The position numbers and the translations under genes are program-made. Under the pieces are notes generated by a model. That model was given only the letters and a program-made list of their open reading frames with translations. It was not told the DNA's origin and ran no database searches. Positions 9,850 through 18,232 of a DNA stretch of 35,201 bases are shown here, piece after piece (position 1 is the stretch's first letter; each line of letters begins with the position of its first letter). The DNA comes from Amycolatopsis kentuckyensis (GTDB lineage Bacteria; Actinomycetota; Actinomycetes; Mycobacteriales; Pseudonocardiaceae): NCBI RefSeq assembly GCF_002155975.1, contig NZ_MUMI01000135.1, positions 1-35,201 on the forward strand. The letters are read 5' to 3'.

Positions 9850-10823
9850 GCTGCTCCCCTCACCGGCAGTTCGACGGCCCGGCCGGTCCACGCGGACTCG
9901 GCGGCGGCGTGGATGATCCGGACCGCGGCCAGCGCGTCCTTCGCCCCGATGCGCGGCTCGGGGCCGCCGGCGAAAGCCGTGGCGAACTCGCGCATTTCGG
10001 TGGCGAACACCGAAGGGCCGCCGTAGGCGAAGTTCTCGGCGCCGCCGTCGACGACCCGGACCTCTTGCGGCCACTCGGAGTCGTAGCTCACCGTGCCCCC
10101 GGTGCCCGAGACGTGGAAGGCCACCCGCACCGGTGGCCGCGGCGTCGCGGTCCACCGGCTCACGACCTGGCTGATGGCGCCGCCGGCGTGGGTGAGCACG
10201 ACGGTCCCGGTGGCGACGGCCCCTTCGGGCGCCGGGGTGGCGATGTCGCCCTGGTAGCACGCGTGCACGCGGACGACGTCCCCGAAGACCCAGTGGGCGA
10301 GGTCGGCGCCGTGCAGCAGCTGGTCGGTGAGGATGCCGCCCGAGCGCGCGGAGGCCGTCCCGGTCCAGGGCCGCGGGTGGTAGGCGGAGAAGGAGAACCG
10401 GCCGATCGCGCCCTCCCCCAGCTTCCCGCCGGCGACGAGCTCGTGCAGCCGCGCGTAGGGCGCGGCGAACCGGACGTCGTGGGCCGCGTAGAGCCGGACG
10501 CCCGCCTCTTCCGCGGCGGCGACGATCTCTTCGGCCTCTTCGGCACTGGTGGCGAGGGGCTTTTCGCACACGACGCCCACGCCGGCGGCGATCGCGGTCA
10601 TGGCGATCTCGTGGTGACTCGCGGTCGGCGTGCAGATGTCGACGGCGTCGGCTCCGTCGAGCGCCTCGGCCAGGGACCCGGCGGACTGCGCGCCGAACTC
10701 CCGCGCCAGCTCGACGCTCCGGCCGTCGGCGGAGTACACCCGCACCGCGGCCCCGGCGCCGAGCCACGCTTCCAGGTGCAGCCGGGCGATGAGCCCCGCA
10801 CCGATCAGAGCCACCTCGAGCAT
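9846..10823 (-). CDS. rifS: NAD(P)-dependent Gfo/Idh/MocA-family oxidoreductase (RifS-like)
   Basis: A 325-residue oxidoreductase of normal family length. N-terminal Rossmann fold with the GAGLIARLH loop (from residue 8), CEKP at 86-89 carrying the catalytic lysine K88, and the active-site segment GGILTDQLLHGADLAHW from about 162 with D167 and H171. The family uses NAD(P) to oxidise or reduce a hydroxyl or keto group on sugars and similar substrates. The ATG at 10823 has GTGGGA upstream; a longer TTG-started form exists but has no better ribosome site. It is translationally coupled to the next gene by GTGA. Position corresponds to rifS at the edge of the rifamycin cluster. The substrate is unknown; a role in making AHBA or in tailoring is possible. 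Confidence 0.88.
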   Translation of the reverse strand: MLEVALIGAGLIARLHLEAWLGAGAAVRVYSADGRSVELAREFGAQSAGSLAEALDGADAVDICTPTASHHEIAMTAIAAGVGVVCEKPLATSAEEAEEIVAAAEEAGVRLYAAHDVRFAAPYARLHELVAGGKLGEGAIGRFSFSAYHPRPWTGTASARSGGILTDQLLHGADLAHWVFGDVVRVHACYQGDIATPAPEGAVATGTVVLTHAGGAISQVVSRWTATPRPPVRVAFHVSGTGGTVSYDSEWPQEVRVVDGGAENFAYGGPSVFATEMREFATAFAGGPEPRIGAKDALAAVRIIHAAAESAWTGRAVELPVRGAA

Positions 10824-10898
10824 GGATTCCCACCGATCACGGACGACGCCTGCACGGACCAAGCCCGATCAGACTCGCCCACACCGCCCGGCGGGAGC

Positions 10899-10916
10899 CA
10901 TTACCAACGTGGGTAG
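10899..10916 (-). promoter_or_regulatory. Imperfect RifZ-type box upstream of the oxidoreductase pair
   Basis: The minus strand reads CTACC CACGTTGG TAATG: an exact first half-site, the correct 8-nt spacer, and a second half matching GGATG at three of five bases. It overlaps an imperfect 14-bp palindrome TACCAACGTGGGTA at 10902-10915 (12 of 14 symmetric). It lies 76 nt before the rifS-like start and only 11 nt after the last gene of the mce operon, so it marks the cluster boundary. No clear -10 was found. Confidence 0.5.
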
Positions 10917-10927
10917 TTCGGGGAGCG

Positions 10928-11956
10928 CTACTTCGTCGGCGACGGGGAAGCCGGTGCCGACGAGGGGGCCTGCGACGCCGCCGGGACCTTCGGCGCGTTG
11001 TAGGTGTCCATGTCGGTGATCTTCCACTTGTCGCCCTGCAGCTGGGCGTTCAGGTGGAGCTGGGCCGTGCCCGCCGTCGTCTTCTTCGTGTCCGTGCGGG
11101 TCGAGGTCTGGTCGACGAAGACCATCACCTTCGCCAGGTCGCCGTTCAGCATGATCACCGCGGCGCGCGTCACCTTGCACGTCACGATCATCTTCTGCTG
11201 CGGCGCCAGCCGCTTCACCTCGCCCATCAGCGAGTTGTACTTGTTCTTGACGTCGTCGTTGGCGAGCAGGTCGTTCGCCGCGTCCTCGGTCTTCTTGATG
11301 TTGTTGAAGTCGTAGGAGAACAGCGCCTCGGCCGCCTTCGACACCGCGTCCTTGACCTGGGCGGTCTTCGCGACGTCCAGCAGCGCCGTGTTGCTCGTCG
11401 CCGAGGAGACCTTGACCTCTTCGGACTTGAACCAGTACGCCAGCCCGCCCAGGACCAGCGCGACCAGCACCAGCGCGCCGGCGACCAGGTACGGCTTCGG
11501 CACCTTCGAGCCCGCGGGCTTCTCCGGCTCGTCCGCGGCGGCGACCGCGACCTCGGCTTCCTCGGTCGGCTTCGCGATCCCGGTGTCCCGCTTCTTCCGC
11601 CGCGGCGCCGGCCGTTCCGGGGCCGCCTCGTCGGCGGGCTCACCCGTGAGCGCGTCGACCTGGGGGTCCTCCTCGGTGCCGACCGCCGCGAACACCTGCG
11701 TGTCCTCGGCGGACGCGGTGTCGAGCTGCCCGCTGGTGGACTCCACCGGTTCGGCGGGCTTGGCGGCCGGCCGGGGCACCGGGCGCGGAGCCGGCCGCGG
11801 CCGCGGCTTCCGCGTCTCGGCGGGCGGGACGGCGGGCTGCTGGCCGGTCCGCTCGGCGGCGGACTCGTCCGTCGCGGGCTTGCGCAGCCCGGCCACGCGG
11901 GGACGCCGCGACGGCGTCGGAGTGCTGCGAGGCGGCTGGCGGCGGGAGGGGGGCAC
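10928..11956 (-). CDS. Mce-associated membrane protein, long form with disordered N-terminal region
   Basis: A 342-residue single-pass protein. The N-terminal 170 or so residues are Pro/Arg/Glu/Ala-rich and probably disordered in the cytoplasm. A membrane segment follows (PYLVAGALVLVALVLGGLAYW), then an extracytoplasmic domain of about 150 residues like that of Mce-associated membrane proteins, which stabilise Mce complexes. GTG at 11956 was chosen because AAAGGAG lies 6-7 nt upstream, and a longer frame would run into the preceding gene. The gap to the upstream paralogue is 22 nt. It is the last gene of the mce operon; no clear intrinsic terminator follows in the 104 nt before the rifS-like gene. 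The Thr/Ser/Pro-rich C-terminus is low complexity. Confidence 0.85.
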   Translation of the reverse strand: MPPSRRQPPRSTPTPSRRPRVAGLRKPATDESAAERTGQQPAVPPAETRKPRPRPAPRPVPRPAAKPAEPVESTSGQLDTASAEDTQVFAAVGTEEDPQVDALTGEPADEAAPERPAPRRKKRDTGIAKPTEEAEVAVAAADEPEKPAGSKVPKPYLVAGALVLVALVLGGLAYWFKSEEVKVSSATSNTALLDVAKTAQVKDAVSKAAEALFSYDFNNIKKTEDAANDLLANDDVKNKYNSLMGEVKRLAPQQKMIVTCKVTRAAVIMLNGDLAKVMVFVDQTSTRTDTKKTTAGTAQLHLNAQLQGDKWKITDMDTYNAPKVPAASQAPSSAPASPSPTK

Positions 11957-11978
11957 TACGAGCTCCTTTGAGGTGACG

Positions 11979-12566
11979 CTACTGGCCGGCCGCGACGAGC
12001 GGGACGCTGTCGATCCCGGACAGCTTCCATTCATCGCCCACCCGGGTCATCGACACTTCGAGGCGCAACGGCTTCGCGCTGCTCTTGTCCCCCTGGGTGA
12101 CGGTGGTGGCGATGGCGGCGAGGAAGCTGGCCTTGCCTTCGTGGTCGTCGAGCTCCTCGACGGCGATGTCCTGGACGTCCGTGGTGACCTTCGTCTTGGC
12201 GTCCGAGAGCGCCTTGCGGAACGTCGGCGCCGACTGGTCGATCTGCTGCGCCATCTTGTCGTCCGACACGGCCTTCTGCCGGGCGAAGAAGCCGTCGAGG
12301 TCGGTGTAGTCGACTTCGGTGTAGGCCTTCAGCGCGTTGGTGCCCGCCTTGACGACGGCCTCGCGCGAGGCCGCCAGACCGGCGTTGTCGTCGGCCGCGG
12401 CCGCCCACCACTGGATGCCGAAGAACGCCGCGGCGATCAGGGCGGCCAGCGCCAGCGCCCCGGCGCCGAGCACCAGGGTCCGCGAGGGGTCCTTCGGCGG
12501 CGTCCCGGAAGACTCCGCCGAAGACACGTCCTCCACTGCCGAGGGGGCCGGCTCGTCCGTGCTCAT
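11979..12566 (-). CDS. Mce-associated membrane protein, short form
   Basis: A 195-residue single-pass protein: about 28 acidic and Ser-rich cytoplasmic residues, a membrane helix (TLVLGAGALALAALIAAAFF), then an extracytoplasmic domain ending GDEWKLSGIDSVPLV. The KLSGID-type ending is typical of Mce-associated proteins. It is related to the next gene, which has the same architecture with a longer cytoplasmic arm. The ATG at 12566 has GGAG 4 nt upstream. It lies 36 nt after mceF. Expected role: structural support for the Mce substrate-binding assembly in the envelope. Confidence 0.87.
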   Translation of the reverse strand: MSTDEPAPSAVEDVSSAESSGTPPKDPSRTLVLGAGALALAALIAAAFFGIQWWAAAADDNAGLAASREAVVKAGTNALKAYTEVDYTDLDGFFARQKAVSDDKMAQQIDQSAPTFRKALSDAKTKVTTDVQDIAVEELDDHEGKASFLAAIATTVTQGDKSSAKPLRLEVSMTRVGDEWKLSGIDSVPLVAAGQ

Positions 12567-12602
12567 GACACTCCAGAGTAGGTAACGGTCATCAAATCCC
12601 CG

Positions 12603-13868
12603 TCAGGACAGGCCGAGCAGCGAGCCCAGGCTGTTCAGGCTGACGCCGGGGCTGCCGACGATGCCCGGAACGCCCCGGGTGTTCCGCTCCTCGGCCAGCT
12701 CTTCGGCCGGCCGGTTCGCGTTGGCCGAGACGTCGCTGTCCGACGGCGCGACCGGCACCCCGCCGTACGGCGCGTTCTGCGAACCGCGGACGTTGATCGG
12801 GCTGCCCTTCGGTTCGGCACAGTACGCGTCTTCCTTCGCCGGCTTCGCCGAGAGGTCGTTCCCCGTGCGGTACTGCGAGTACGGCAGGTAGCCCTTCGTG
12901 CAGGACGGCGGGTTGAACAGGTTCAGCACCAGGCCGAGGTGCGCGGTGCCGTCGCCGGGCGCCACGCTGCTCGCCGCCCCGGCCAGCGCCGGGTAGGTGA
13001 CCAGGCCCTGTTCGATGCCGTCGAGCCGGGTCACGGTCAGGTTGGCCGTGGTCAGCAGGTTCGCCGTCAGCGCGCCGAGGCCCGGGCCCGACTCCTGCAG
13101 CACCTGGCTGACCTGCGCGGCCACCTGCGGCGTGATGCCGATGAGCTTGCGCAGGTCGCCGTCGGAGTTCTTCAGGGTGCCGGTGAGCTCGTTGAGGCTC
13201 TTGCTGAACGACGCGAAGTTCGCCGCTTCGGCGTTCTGCGTGTCCAGCACCTGGCCGCCGGCGTCCAGCAGCTGGATCGTCTGCGGCAGGTACTGCTGCG
13301 CGGTCGTGGTGAAGCTGCGCGCGGTGTCCAGCAGCTTCTGCAGGTCGCCGCCGGTGCCGCGGAAGGCGTCGTAGGACTCGTCGACGACCGTGCGCAGCGA
13401 GTCGACCGGGACCGACGCGGCGAGCGAGTCGAGGTCGCCGATCAGCCGGTCGGTGCTGACCGGGGTGGTCGTCTTGGTCGCCGGGATCACCGAGCCGGCC
13501 GCCAGGTACGGGCCCTGGTCGGCCTTGGGCCGCAGGTCGACGTACTGCTCGCCGACCGCCGACCGGTTGGCGACGACGGCGTCGAGGTCCGCGGGCACCT
13601 TCGGCGCCGACGGGTCGATGTTCAGGTCGGCCTCGAGCCCGGTCTGGGTGAGCCGCATTTCGCCGACCCGGCCGATGTTGTAGCCGCGGTAGGTCACCTC
13701 GGCGTTCGTGAAGATGCCGCCCGACTCGTTGAGCTGCAGTTTCACCGTGTAGCCGTCGTTGCCGAACACGCTGCCGAGCCCGGCGAACCGGATCAGCGCG
13801 TAGACGATCGCGACGACCGAGATCACCACGAAGGCGATCAGCTGGATCTTCGTCCGGCGGATCAGCAT
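12603..13868 (-). CDS. mceF: MceF-type MCE/MlaD domain protein
   Basis: A 421-residue MCE protein, sixth of the series. The N-terminal signal anchor (IQLIAFVVISVVAIVYALI) precedes the MCE domain at about 36-115, with TYRGYNIGRVGEM matching the conserved beta-barrel core. A long helical region of about 200 residues and a Ser/Asn/Gly-rich C-terminal tail follow. The ATG start overlaps the mceE stop by one base (TGATG). With MceA-E it should form the hexameric tunnel that carries lipids from the outer envelope to the YrbE permease. Mce operons of this order import sterols, fatty acids or other lipids; the cargo here cannot be told. Confidence 0.92.
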   Translation of the reverse strand: MLIRRTKIQLIAFVVISVVAIVYALIRFAGLGSVFGNDGYTVKLQLNESGGIFTNAEVTYRGYNIGRVGEMRLTQTGLEADLNIDPSAPKVPADLDAVVANRSAVGEQYVDLRPKADQGPYLAAGSVIPATKTTTPVSTDRLIGDLDSLAASVPVDSLRTVVDESYDAFRGTGGDLQKLLDTARSFTTTAQQYLPQTIQLLDAGGQVLDTQNAEAANFASFSKSLNELTGTLKNSDGDLRKLIGITPQVAAQVSQVLQESGPGLGALTANLLTTANLTVTRLDGIEQGLVTYPALAGAASSVAPGDGTAHLGLVLNLFNPPSCTKGYLPYSQYRTGNDLSAKPAKEDAYCAEPKGSPINVRGSQNAPYGGVPVAPSDSDVSANANRPAEELAEERNTRGVPGIVGSPGVSLNSLGSLLGLS

Positions 13869-15043
13869 CAGCCCGCACCTCCCAAGAGCCCGAAGAGGTT
13901 GCCCAGCCCCGGCTTCGACTGCGCGGACTGCGTCCCGGCGCCGGGGATCGGCAGCGGTGGCGGCTGGTTGGCCTGCGTGCCCTGGACCCCGCCGGTCAGG
14001 CCGGCCAGCGGCAGCTGCCCGGACAGGGCGTTCTGCCGGCTGTTGCCCAGGTTCTCGACGATGCTCTTCAGGTTCAGGTCCACCTTCGCGAACAGGTTGA
14101 AGTAGTCACCCTTGACGCCGTTGACGGCCTGGTCGCTGAACGGGAACGTCAGCAGGATCTCCAGCGCCTTCGGCAGGTCGTTGCCCGCCTCGCCGAGCTT
14201 CTGCAGCGTCGGCGTCAGCGCCTTCAGGTCGGCGACGAGGTCCTTCTGCGACTTGTTCACCGTGTCGGTGGCGACGCCGGAGAGGTTGTCCAGCGCCTGC
14301 AGCATGGTGACCAGCTGGCCGCGCTGCTGCTCCAGCACGCCGAGCCCGGGCCCGAGGTTGTCGACCGCCCCGACCAGCTTGTCCTTCTGGTCGTTCAGGG
14401 TCGAGGAGAGCCGGTTCAGCCCGTCGATGGCCCGGGTGATGTTCTTCGACTGCTTGTCGAGGTTCGTCACCAGCTGGTTCGCGTTGTCCAGCAACGCCTT
14501 GATGTCCGGCTCGCGGCCGGACGTGGCGTTGTTGAGCTCCTTGGTGATCGTGTTGAGCTGGTCGACCCCACCGCCGTTGAGCAGCAGGGACAGCGCGCCG
14601 AGCAGTTCTTCGACCTCGACGCTGCGGTTCGTGCGGGCCAGCGGGATGGTCGCGTTGTCGGCGAGCTTCCCGTGGGCCTGGTCGGCACCCGGCGAGGCCA
14701 GCTCGACGTACTTCTCGCCGAGCAGGCTGGACTGCTTGACGTTGGCGATCGCGTTGGCCGGCAGCTTGATGTCGCCGTTGACCCGCAGCGTCACCAGCGC
14801 GTGCCAGCCGTCCTTGGTGAGCCCGACGTTCTCGACCCGGCCGACCGGCACCTCGTCGACCTTCACCCCGGCCTGCGGGGTCAGGTCGAGCACGTCCCGG
14901 AACTCGACGTTCACCGTGTACGGGTGGTCGCCGAGGTCGGCGCCCCCGGGCAGCGGCAGGTCGTAGATACCCTTGAAGGCACAGCCGGACAGCGTCAGCG
15001 CGGACGCCGTCACCAGCGCTCCGACGGTCAGGAGCTTCTTCAC
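13868..15043 (-). CDS. mceE: MceE-type lipoprotein, MCE/MlaD domain
   Basis: A 391-residue MCE protein with a lipoprotein signal: MKKLLTVGALVTASALTLSG then Cys21, so the LSGC lipobox predicts lipid anchoring. This is the expected feature of the fifth Mce protein (LprK-like). The MCE domain follows at about 42-125, then an Asn/Leu-rich helical region and a Pro/Gln/Gly-rich tail. GTG at 15043 was chosen because GGAGGT lies 6 nt upstream, the product then begins with the signal peptide, and it overlaps the mceD stop by GTGA. The frame stays open much further upstream, but that part is antisense noise across mceD. Confidence 0.93.
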   Translation of the reverse strand: MKKLLTVGALVTASALTLSGCAFKGIYDLPLPGGADLGDHPYTVNVEFRDVLDLTPQAGVKVDEVPVGRVENVGLTKDGWHALVTLRVNGDIKLPANAIANVKQSSLLGEKYVELASPGADQAHGKLADNATIPLARTNRSVEVEELLGALSLLLNGGGVDQLNTITKELNNATSGREPDIKALLDNANQLVTNLDKQSKNITRAIDGLNRLSSTLNDQKDKLVGAVDNLGPGLGVLEQQRGQLVTMLQALDNLSGVATDTVNKSQKDLVADLKALTPTLQKLGEAGNDLPKALEILLTFPFSDQAVNGVKGDYFNLFAKVDLNLKSIVENLGNSRQNALSGQLPLAGLTGGVQGTQANQPPPLPIPGAGTQSAQSKPGLGNLFGLLGGAG

Positions 15044-16224
15044 TGGCCACCTCCGTAGAGCTGCCCGGCGACGGGCAGCGGCAGCGGCGGCAGCTGGCCG
15101 GACTGCAGGGCCTGCACGGTCTGCGCCACGGACGGCAGCGGGATCACCTTGTCGACCACGCCGGCGATGCTCTCGCAGGCGTTGCCGAGCACGTCCGGGA
15201 TGCTGTTGGTGCCGACCTGCTTGAGCAGCCGGCAGATCATCACCAGCGGCGGCTGGGTCAGCTCGTTGAGGTTCGGCCGGGCGTCGAGCGTGCCCGCCGC
15301 GCCGTTGTAGGTGTTGACCAGGTTGCTCAGGCCGACCGGGGCGACGTCGAGGATCTCGGCGAGCGAGCTGCGCTGGTCGACGAGCACCTTCGTGATGCCG
15401 GCCAGCTTGTCCACATTGGACTTGAGCCGGTCGTGGTTCTGGTCGATGAACGCCTGCACCGCGGTGAGGGTGGTGCCCAGCTGCTGCACGGTCGCGGCCA
15501 GGTTGTCCTTTTCGGACGCCAGGTAGCCGCTGACGTCGGCGAGCCGGGACTCGAAGGTGCGGACCTGCTTGTCGGAGTCGGCCAGCGTCTGCGAGAACTT
15601 GCCGAGGTTCTCGACGGTGGAGAACAGGTCGTCCTTGTTGCCGGACAGCGTGCCGGCCGCCTGGCCGAGCTTGGTGATCGTGTCGTGCAGGGCCTTGCCG
15701 TTGCCGTCGACGTTGGCCGCCGCGGTGTTCAGCAGGTTCGACAGCGACCCGGTCTTGTTGACGCCGTTGGGGCCGAGGGTCTCGCTGACCCGGGCCAGGC
15801 TGGCCGCCAGCTGGTCGACCTCCAGGGGCACCTCGGTGCGGTCGAGGCCGATCACCGCGCCGTCGGAGATCCGCGGGCCGCCGGTGTAGGCCGGGGCCAG
15901 CTGGACGTAGCGGTCCGACACCAGCGACGGCGCCACGATGAGCGCCTTCGCGTCGGCCGGGACGGCGACCGAGCGGTCGTACTCGAACTCGACCTTCACC
16001 TGGTTGCCCATGGGCTGGATCTTGGTGACCGTGCCCATGTCGACGCCGAGCATCCGCACGCTGTTGCCTTCGTACAGGCCGACGGCGCCGGCGAAGTACG
16101 CGGTCAGGTGATTGCGGCCGGCGTCCTTGAGGGTCCACCAGATCCCGCCGGCGACGACGAGCGCGAGCACGATCGCGATGGTGAAGCCCCTGGTCAGGGC
16201 CTGCCCGAAGCGGGTGTCACTCAT
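15040..16224 (-). CDS. mceD: MceD-type MCE/MlaD domain protein
   Basis: A 394-residue protein with an N-terminal membrane anchor (FTIAIVLALVVAGGIWW) and an MCE domain at about 35-120 containing NSVRMLGVDMGTVTKI, followed by a long coiled region and a Pro/Leu-rich C-terminus. The ATG at 16224 overlaps the mceC stop in ATGA. An in-frame GTG at 16236 is possible but has a poorer ribosome site. It is the fourth Mce subunit of the operon and a predicted part of the periplasm-spanning lipid tunnel. Confidence 0.92.
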   Translation of the reverse strand: MSDTRFGQALTRGFTIAIVLALVVAGGIWWTLKDAGRNHLTAYFAGAVGLYEGNSVRMLGVDMGTVTKIQPMGNQVKVEFEYDRSVAVPADAKALIVAPSLVSDRYVQLAPAYTGGPRISDGAVIGLDRTEVPLEVDQLAASLARVSETLGPNGVNKTGSLSNLLNTAAANVDGNGKALHDTITKLGQAAGTLSGNKDDLFSTVENLGKFSQTLADSDKQVRTFESRLADVSGYLASEKDNLAATVQQLGTTLTAVQAFIDQNHDRLKSNVDKLAGITKVLVDQRSSLAEILDVAPVGLSNLVNTYNGAAGTLDARPNLNELTQPPLVMICRLLKQVGTNSIPDVLGNACESIAGVVDKVIPLPSVAQTVQALQSGQLPPLPLPVAGQLYGGGQ

Positions 16225-17207
16225 TTCGTGTAGCACCCCTCTTCGTTGATCGGGCCCATCGACGGCAGCAGCAGGCCGCAGATGTAGTTGTCGAACCAGC
16301 GGCCGTTGCCGATGGTGTTGGTGAAGACGCGGATGAAGGGCGCGAACTTCTTCAGCCCCTCGGCCAGCGAGTCCTGGTTGCGCTGCAGCATCGACGTCAG
16401 CTGGTCGAGCTGGGTCAGCACCGGGTCGAGCTGCTTGTCGTTGTCGTCGATCAGGCCCTGCAGCTGGGTGGCCAGCTCGCGGGAGCCGTTCAGCAGCGCG
16501 GTGATCGCGTCCTCGCGCTTGGCCAGCTCGCCGAGCAGGTCGTTGCCGTCGTCGAGGAGCTTCTGCACTTCGGCGTCGCGGTCGACCAGCGTCTGCGACA
16601 CCTCGCGGGTGTTGGCCAGCAGGTTCGACAGCTGCTGGTCGCGGGAGGCGATCGTGTCCGACAGCTTCGACAGCCCCGACAGCGCGCCCCGGACGTCCTC
16701 CGGGGTGTTGGCGAAGGTCTGCGAGATCGTGTCGAAGCTCTGCGCCAGCTGCTTGGTGTCGATGTTGTCGACGGTCTGGGAGAGCCCGCGGAAGGCGTCG
16801 AGCACGTCGTACGGCGCCATCGTGCGGTCCCGCGGGATGCCGGTGCCCGGGTTCAGCGCGGCTTCGCCCTGCGGGTCCAGCGACAGGTACTTCTGCCCGA
16901 GCAGCGTCTTGATCTTGATCGCGGCGCTGGTGCGGTCGCCCAGCCAGGCGTCCTTGACCTTGAACGACACCTTCACCGAGGCGCCGTCGAGCTCGATGTC
17001 GCTGACCTTGCCGACCTTGACGCCGGCGATCCGGACGTCGTTGTCCTTCTGCAGCCCGGAGGCCTCGCTGAACTCGGCGCTGTAGGTGGTGCCGCCGCCG
17101 ATCACCGGCAGGTCGTCGGAGTTGAGCGCGGCGATGAAGCCGAGCGCCAGCACGACGATCCCGACCAGCGCGATCGGCACGGGGTTGCGCTTCTGGAAGG
17201 ACTTCAT
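16221..17207 (-). CDS. mceC: MceC-type MCE/MlaD domain protein
   Basis: A 328-residue MCE protein starting MKSFQKRNPV, with a membrane anchor (PIALVGIVVLALGFIAAL), an MCE domain at about 38-115 (NDVRIAGVKVGKVSDI) and a heptad-rich helical tail ending NEEGCYTK. The ATG at 17207 has GAGGTG 6 nt upstream and overlaps the mceB stop in ATGA. Its short, mostly helical C-terminus distinguishes it from mceE and mceF. It is the third subunit of the Mce assembly. Confidence 0.92.
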   Translation of the reverse strand: MKSFQKRNPVPIALVGIVVLALGFIAALNSDDLPVIGGGTTYSAEFSEASGLQKDNDVRIAGVKVGKVSDIELDGASVKVSFKVKDAWLGDRTSAAIKIKTLLGQKYLSLDPQGEAALNPGTGIPRDRTMAPYDVLDAFRGLSQTVDNIDTKQLAQSFDTISQTFANTPEDVRGALSGLSKLSDTIASRDQQLSNLLANTREVSQTLVDRDAEVQKLLDDGNDLLGELAKREDAITALLNGSRELATQLQGLIDDNDKQLDPVLTQLDQLTSMLQRNQDSLAEGLKKFAPFIRVFTNTIGNGRWFDNYICGLLLPSMGPINEEGCYTK

Positions 17208-18232
17208 CCCTGGCACCTCGCCCGGTTCGCCGGCAGCAGGGGCAGGGCGACGTCGTTGATCAGTGGCGGCAAGCTCACGCTCCCGGAGAACTCACAGGCG
17301 TAGAAGTTGAACCAGGAGCCGTAGTCCGCGGTGCGGGTCAGCGTGCTCACCTTGGTCGGCAGGAACTGGATGAAGTGCTCCAGCTCCGGCTCGTTCTTGT
17401 TGAGCTGCTGCGTCAGGTTCCCGAGCGCGCTGATGTCGTTCTTCAGCGGCTCGCGGACCTCGCCGAGCAGCCCGGACGTCGTCTGGGCCAGGGTGCCGAG
17501 GCTCTCGATGGCGTCACCGATCGGCTTGCGGTCGGCGGCCAGGCCGGACACCAGCTGCTGCAGCTTGACGATCAGGTCGTTGAGCTGCGGGGTGTGCGCG
17601 TTGACCGTGTCGAGCACCGAGTTGAGGTTGTCGATGACCTCGCCGATCACCTGGTCCTTGTCGGCGATCGTGGTGGCCAGCGACGCCGTGTGCGACAGCA
17701 GGCTCTCCACGGTGCCGCCTTCGCCCTGCAGGACCTGGATGACCTCGTAGGACAGCTTGTTGACGTCCTCGGGGTTGAGCGCGGTGAACAGCGGCTTGAA
17801 GCCGTTGAACAGCTCGGTCAGGTCCAGCGCCGGCGTGGTGCGGTCCAGCGGGATGGTGCCGCCGGGCTGCAGGGTCTTGCCGCCGGAGTTCTCGCCCTCG
17901 CCGAGGGAGACGTACCGCTGGCCGACCAGGTTGCGGAACTTGATCTGCGCGGTCACCCCGGCCGGCAGCGTCCGCCCGGCGTCCACTTCGAACTCGACCT
18001 CGGCCTGGCGCTTGTCGACGATCTTGACGTCCTTGACCTGCCCGACCCGGACGCCGGCGATGCGGACGTCGTCGTTGGGCAGCAGCAGCGTCGCGTCGGT
18101 GAAGCGCGCCTTGTAGGCGTTGGTGCTGGTGGTGTTGATGTTGGCGATGCTGATCCCGAGGATCGTCGTGAACAGCACGGTGACCACCACGAAGATGCCG
18201 AGCTTGATCAGCGGCGCGAGCAGGCCCCTCAC
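17204..18232 (-). CDS. mceB: MceB-type MCE/MlaD domain protein
   Basis: A 342-residue MCE protein: membrane anchor (LGIFVVVTVLFTTILGISI), MCE domain at about 40-115 (DDVRIAGVRVGQVKDV), helical tail rich in Leu, Asn and Gln, and a short C-terminus with Cys near the end. GTG at 18232 overlaps the mceA stop in GTGA. It is the second subunit of the Mce hexamer, extracytoplasmic apart from the anchor. Confidence 0.92.
   Translation of the reverse strand: MRGLLAPLIKLGIFVVVTVLFTTILGISIANINTTSTNAYKARFTDATLLLPNDDVRIAGVRVGQVKDVKIVDKRQAEVEFEVDAGRTLPAGVTAQIKFRNLVGQRYVSLGEGENSGGKTLQPGGTIPLDRTTPALDLTELFNGFKPLFTALNPEDVNKLSYEVIQVLQGEGGTVESLLSHTASLATTIADKDQVIGEVIDNLNSVLDTVNAHTPQLNDLIVKLQQLVSGLAADRKPIGDAIESLGTLAQTTSGLLGEVREPLKNDISALGNLTQQLNKNEPELEHFIQFLPTKVSTLTRTADYGSWFNFYACEFSGSVSLPPLINDVALPLLPANRARCQG

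Noticed and set aside
9850-10833. A minus-strand frame that would extend the RifT-like gene upstream to 585 codons
   Set aside because: The upstream part is a shifted reading of the RifS-like gene and is rich in Arg; the GTG at 9849 has a ribosome site and the GTGA overlap.
10884-10894. CCGCC/GGCGG hairpin as terminator of the mce operon
   Set aside because: The loop is only one base unless the stem is cut to 4 bp, and no U-tract follows, so it is too weak to call.
9909-10916. Plus-strand 335-codon frame opposite the RifS-like gene
   Set aside because: It has no ribosome site or family motif, and the opposite strand encodes a clear oxidoreductase.
15044-16138. Upstream extension of the mceE frame across mceD
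   Set aside because: It is a shifted reading of mceD. The lipoprotein signal peptide begins at the GTG at 15043.
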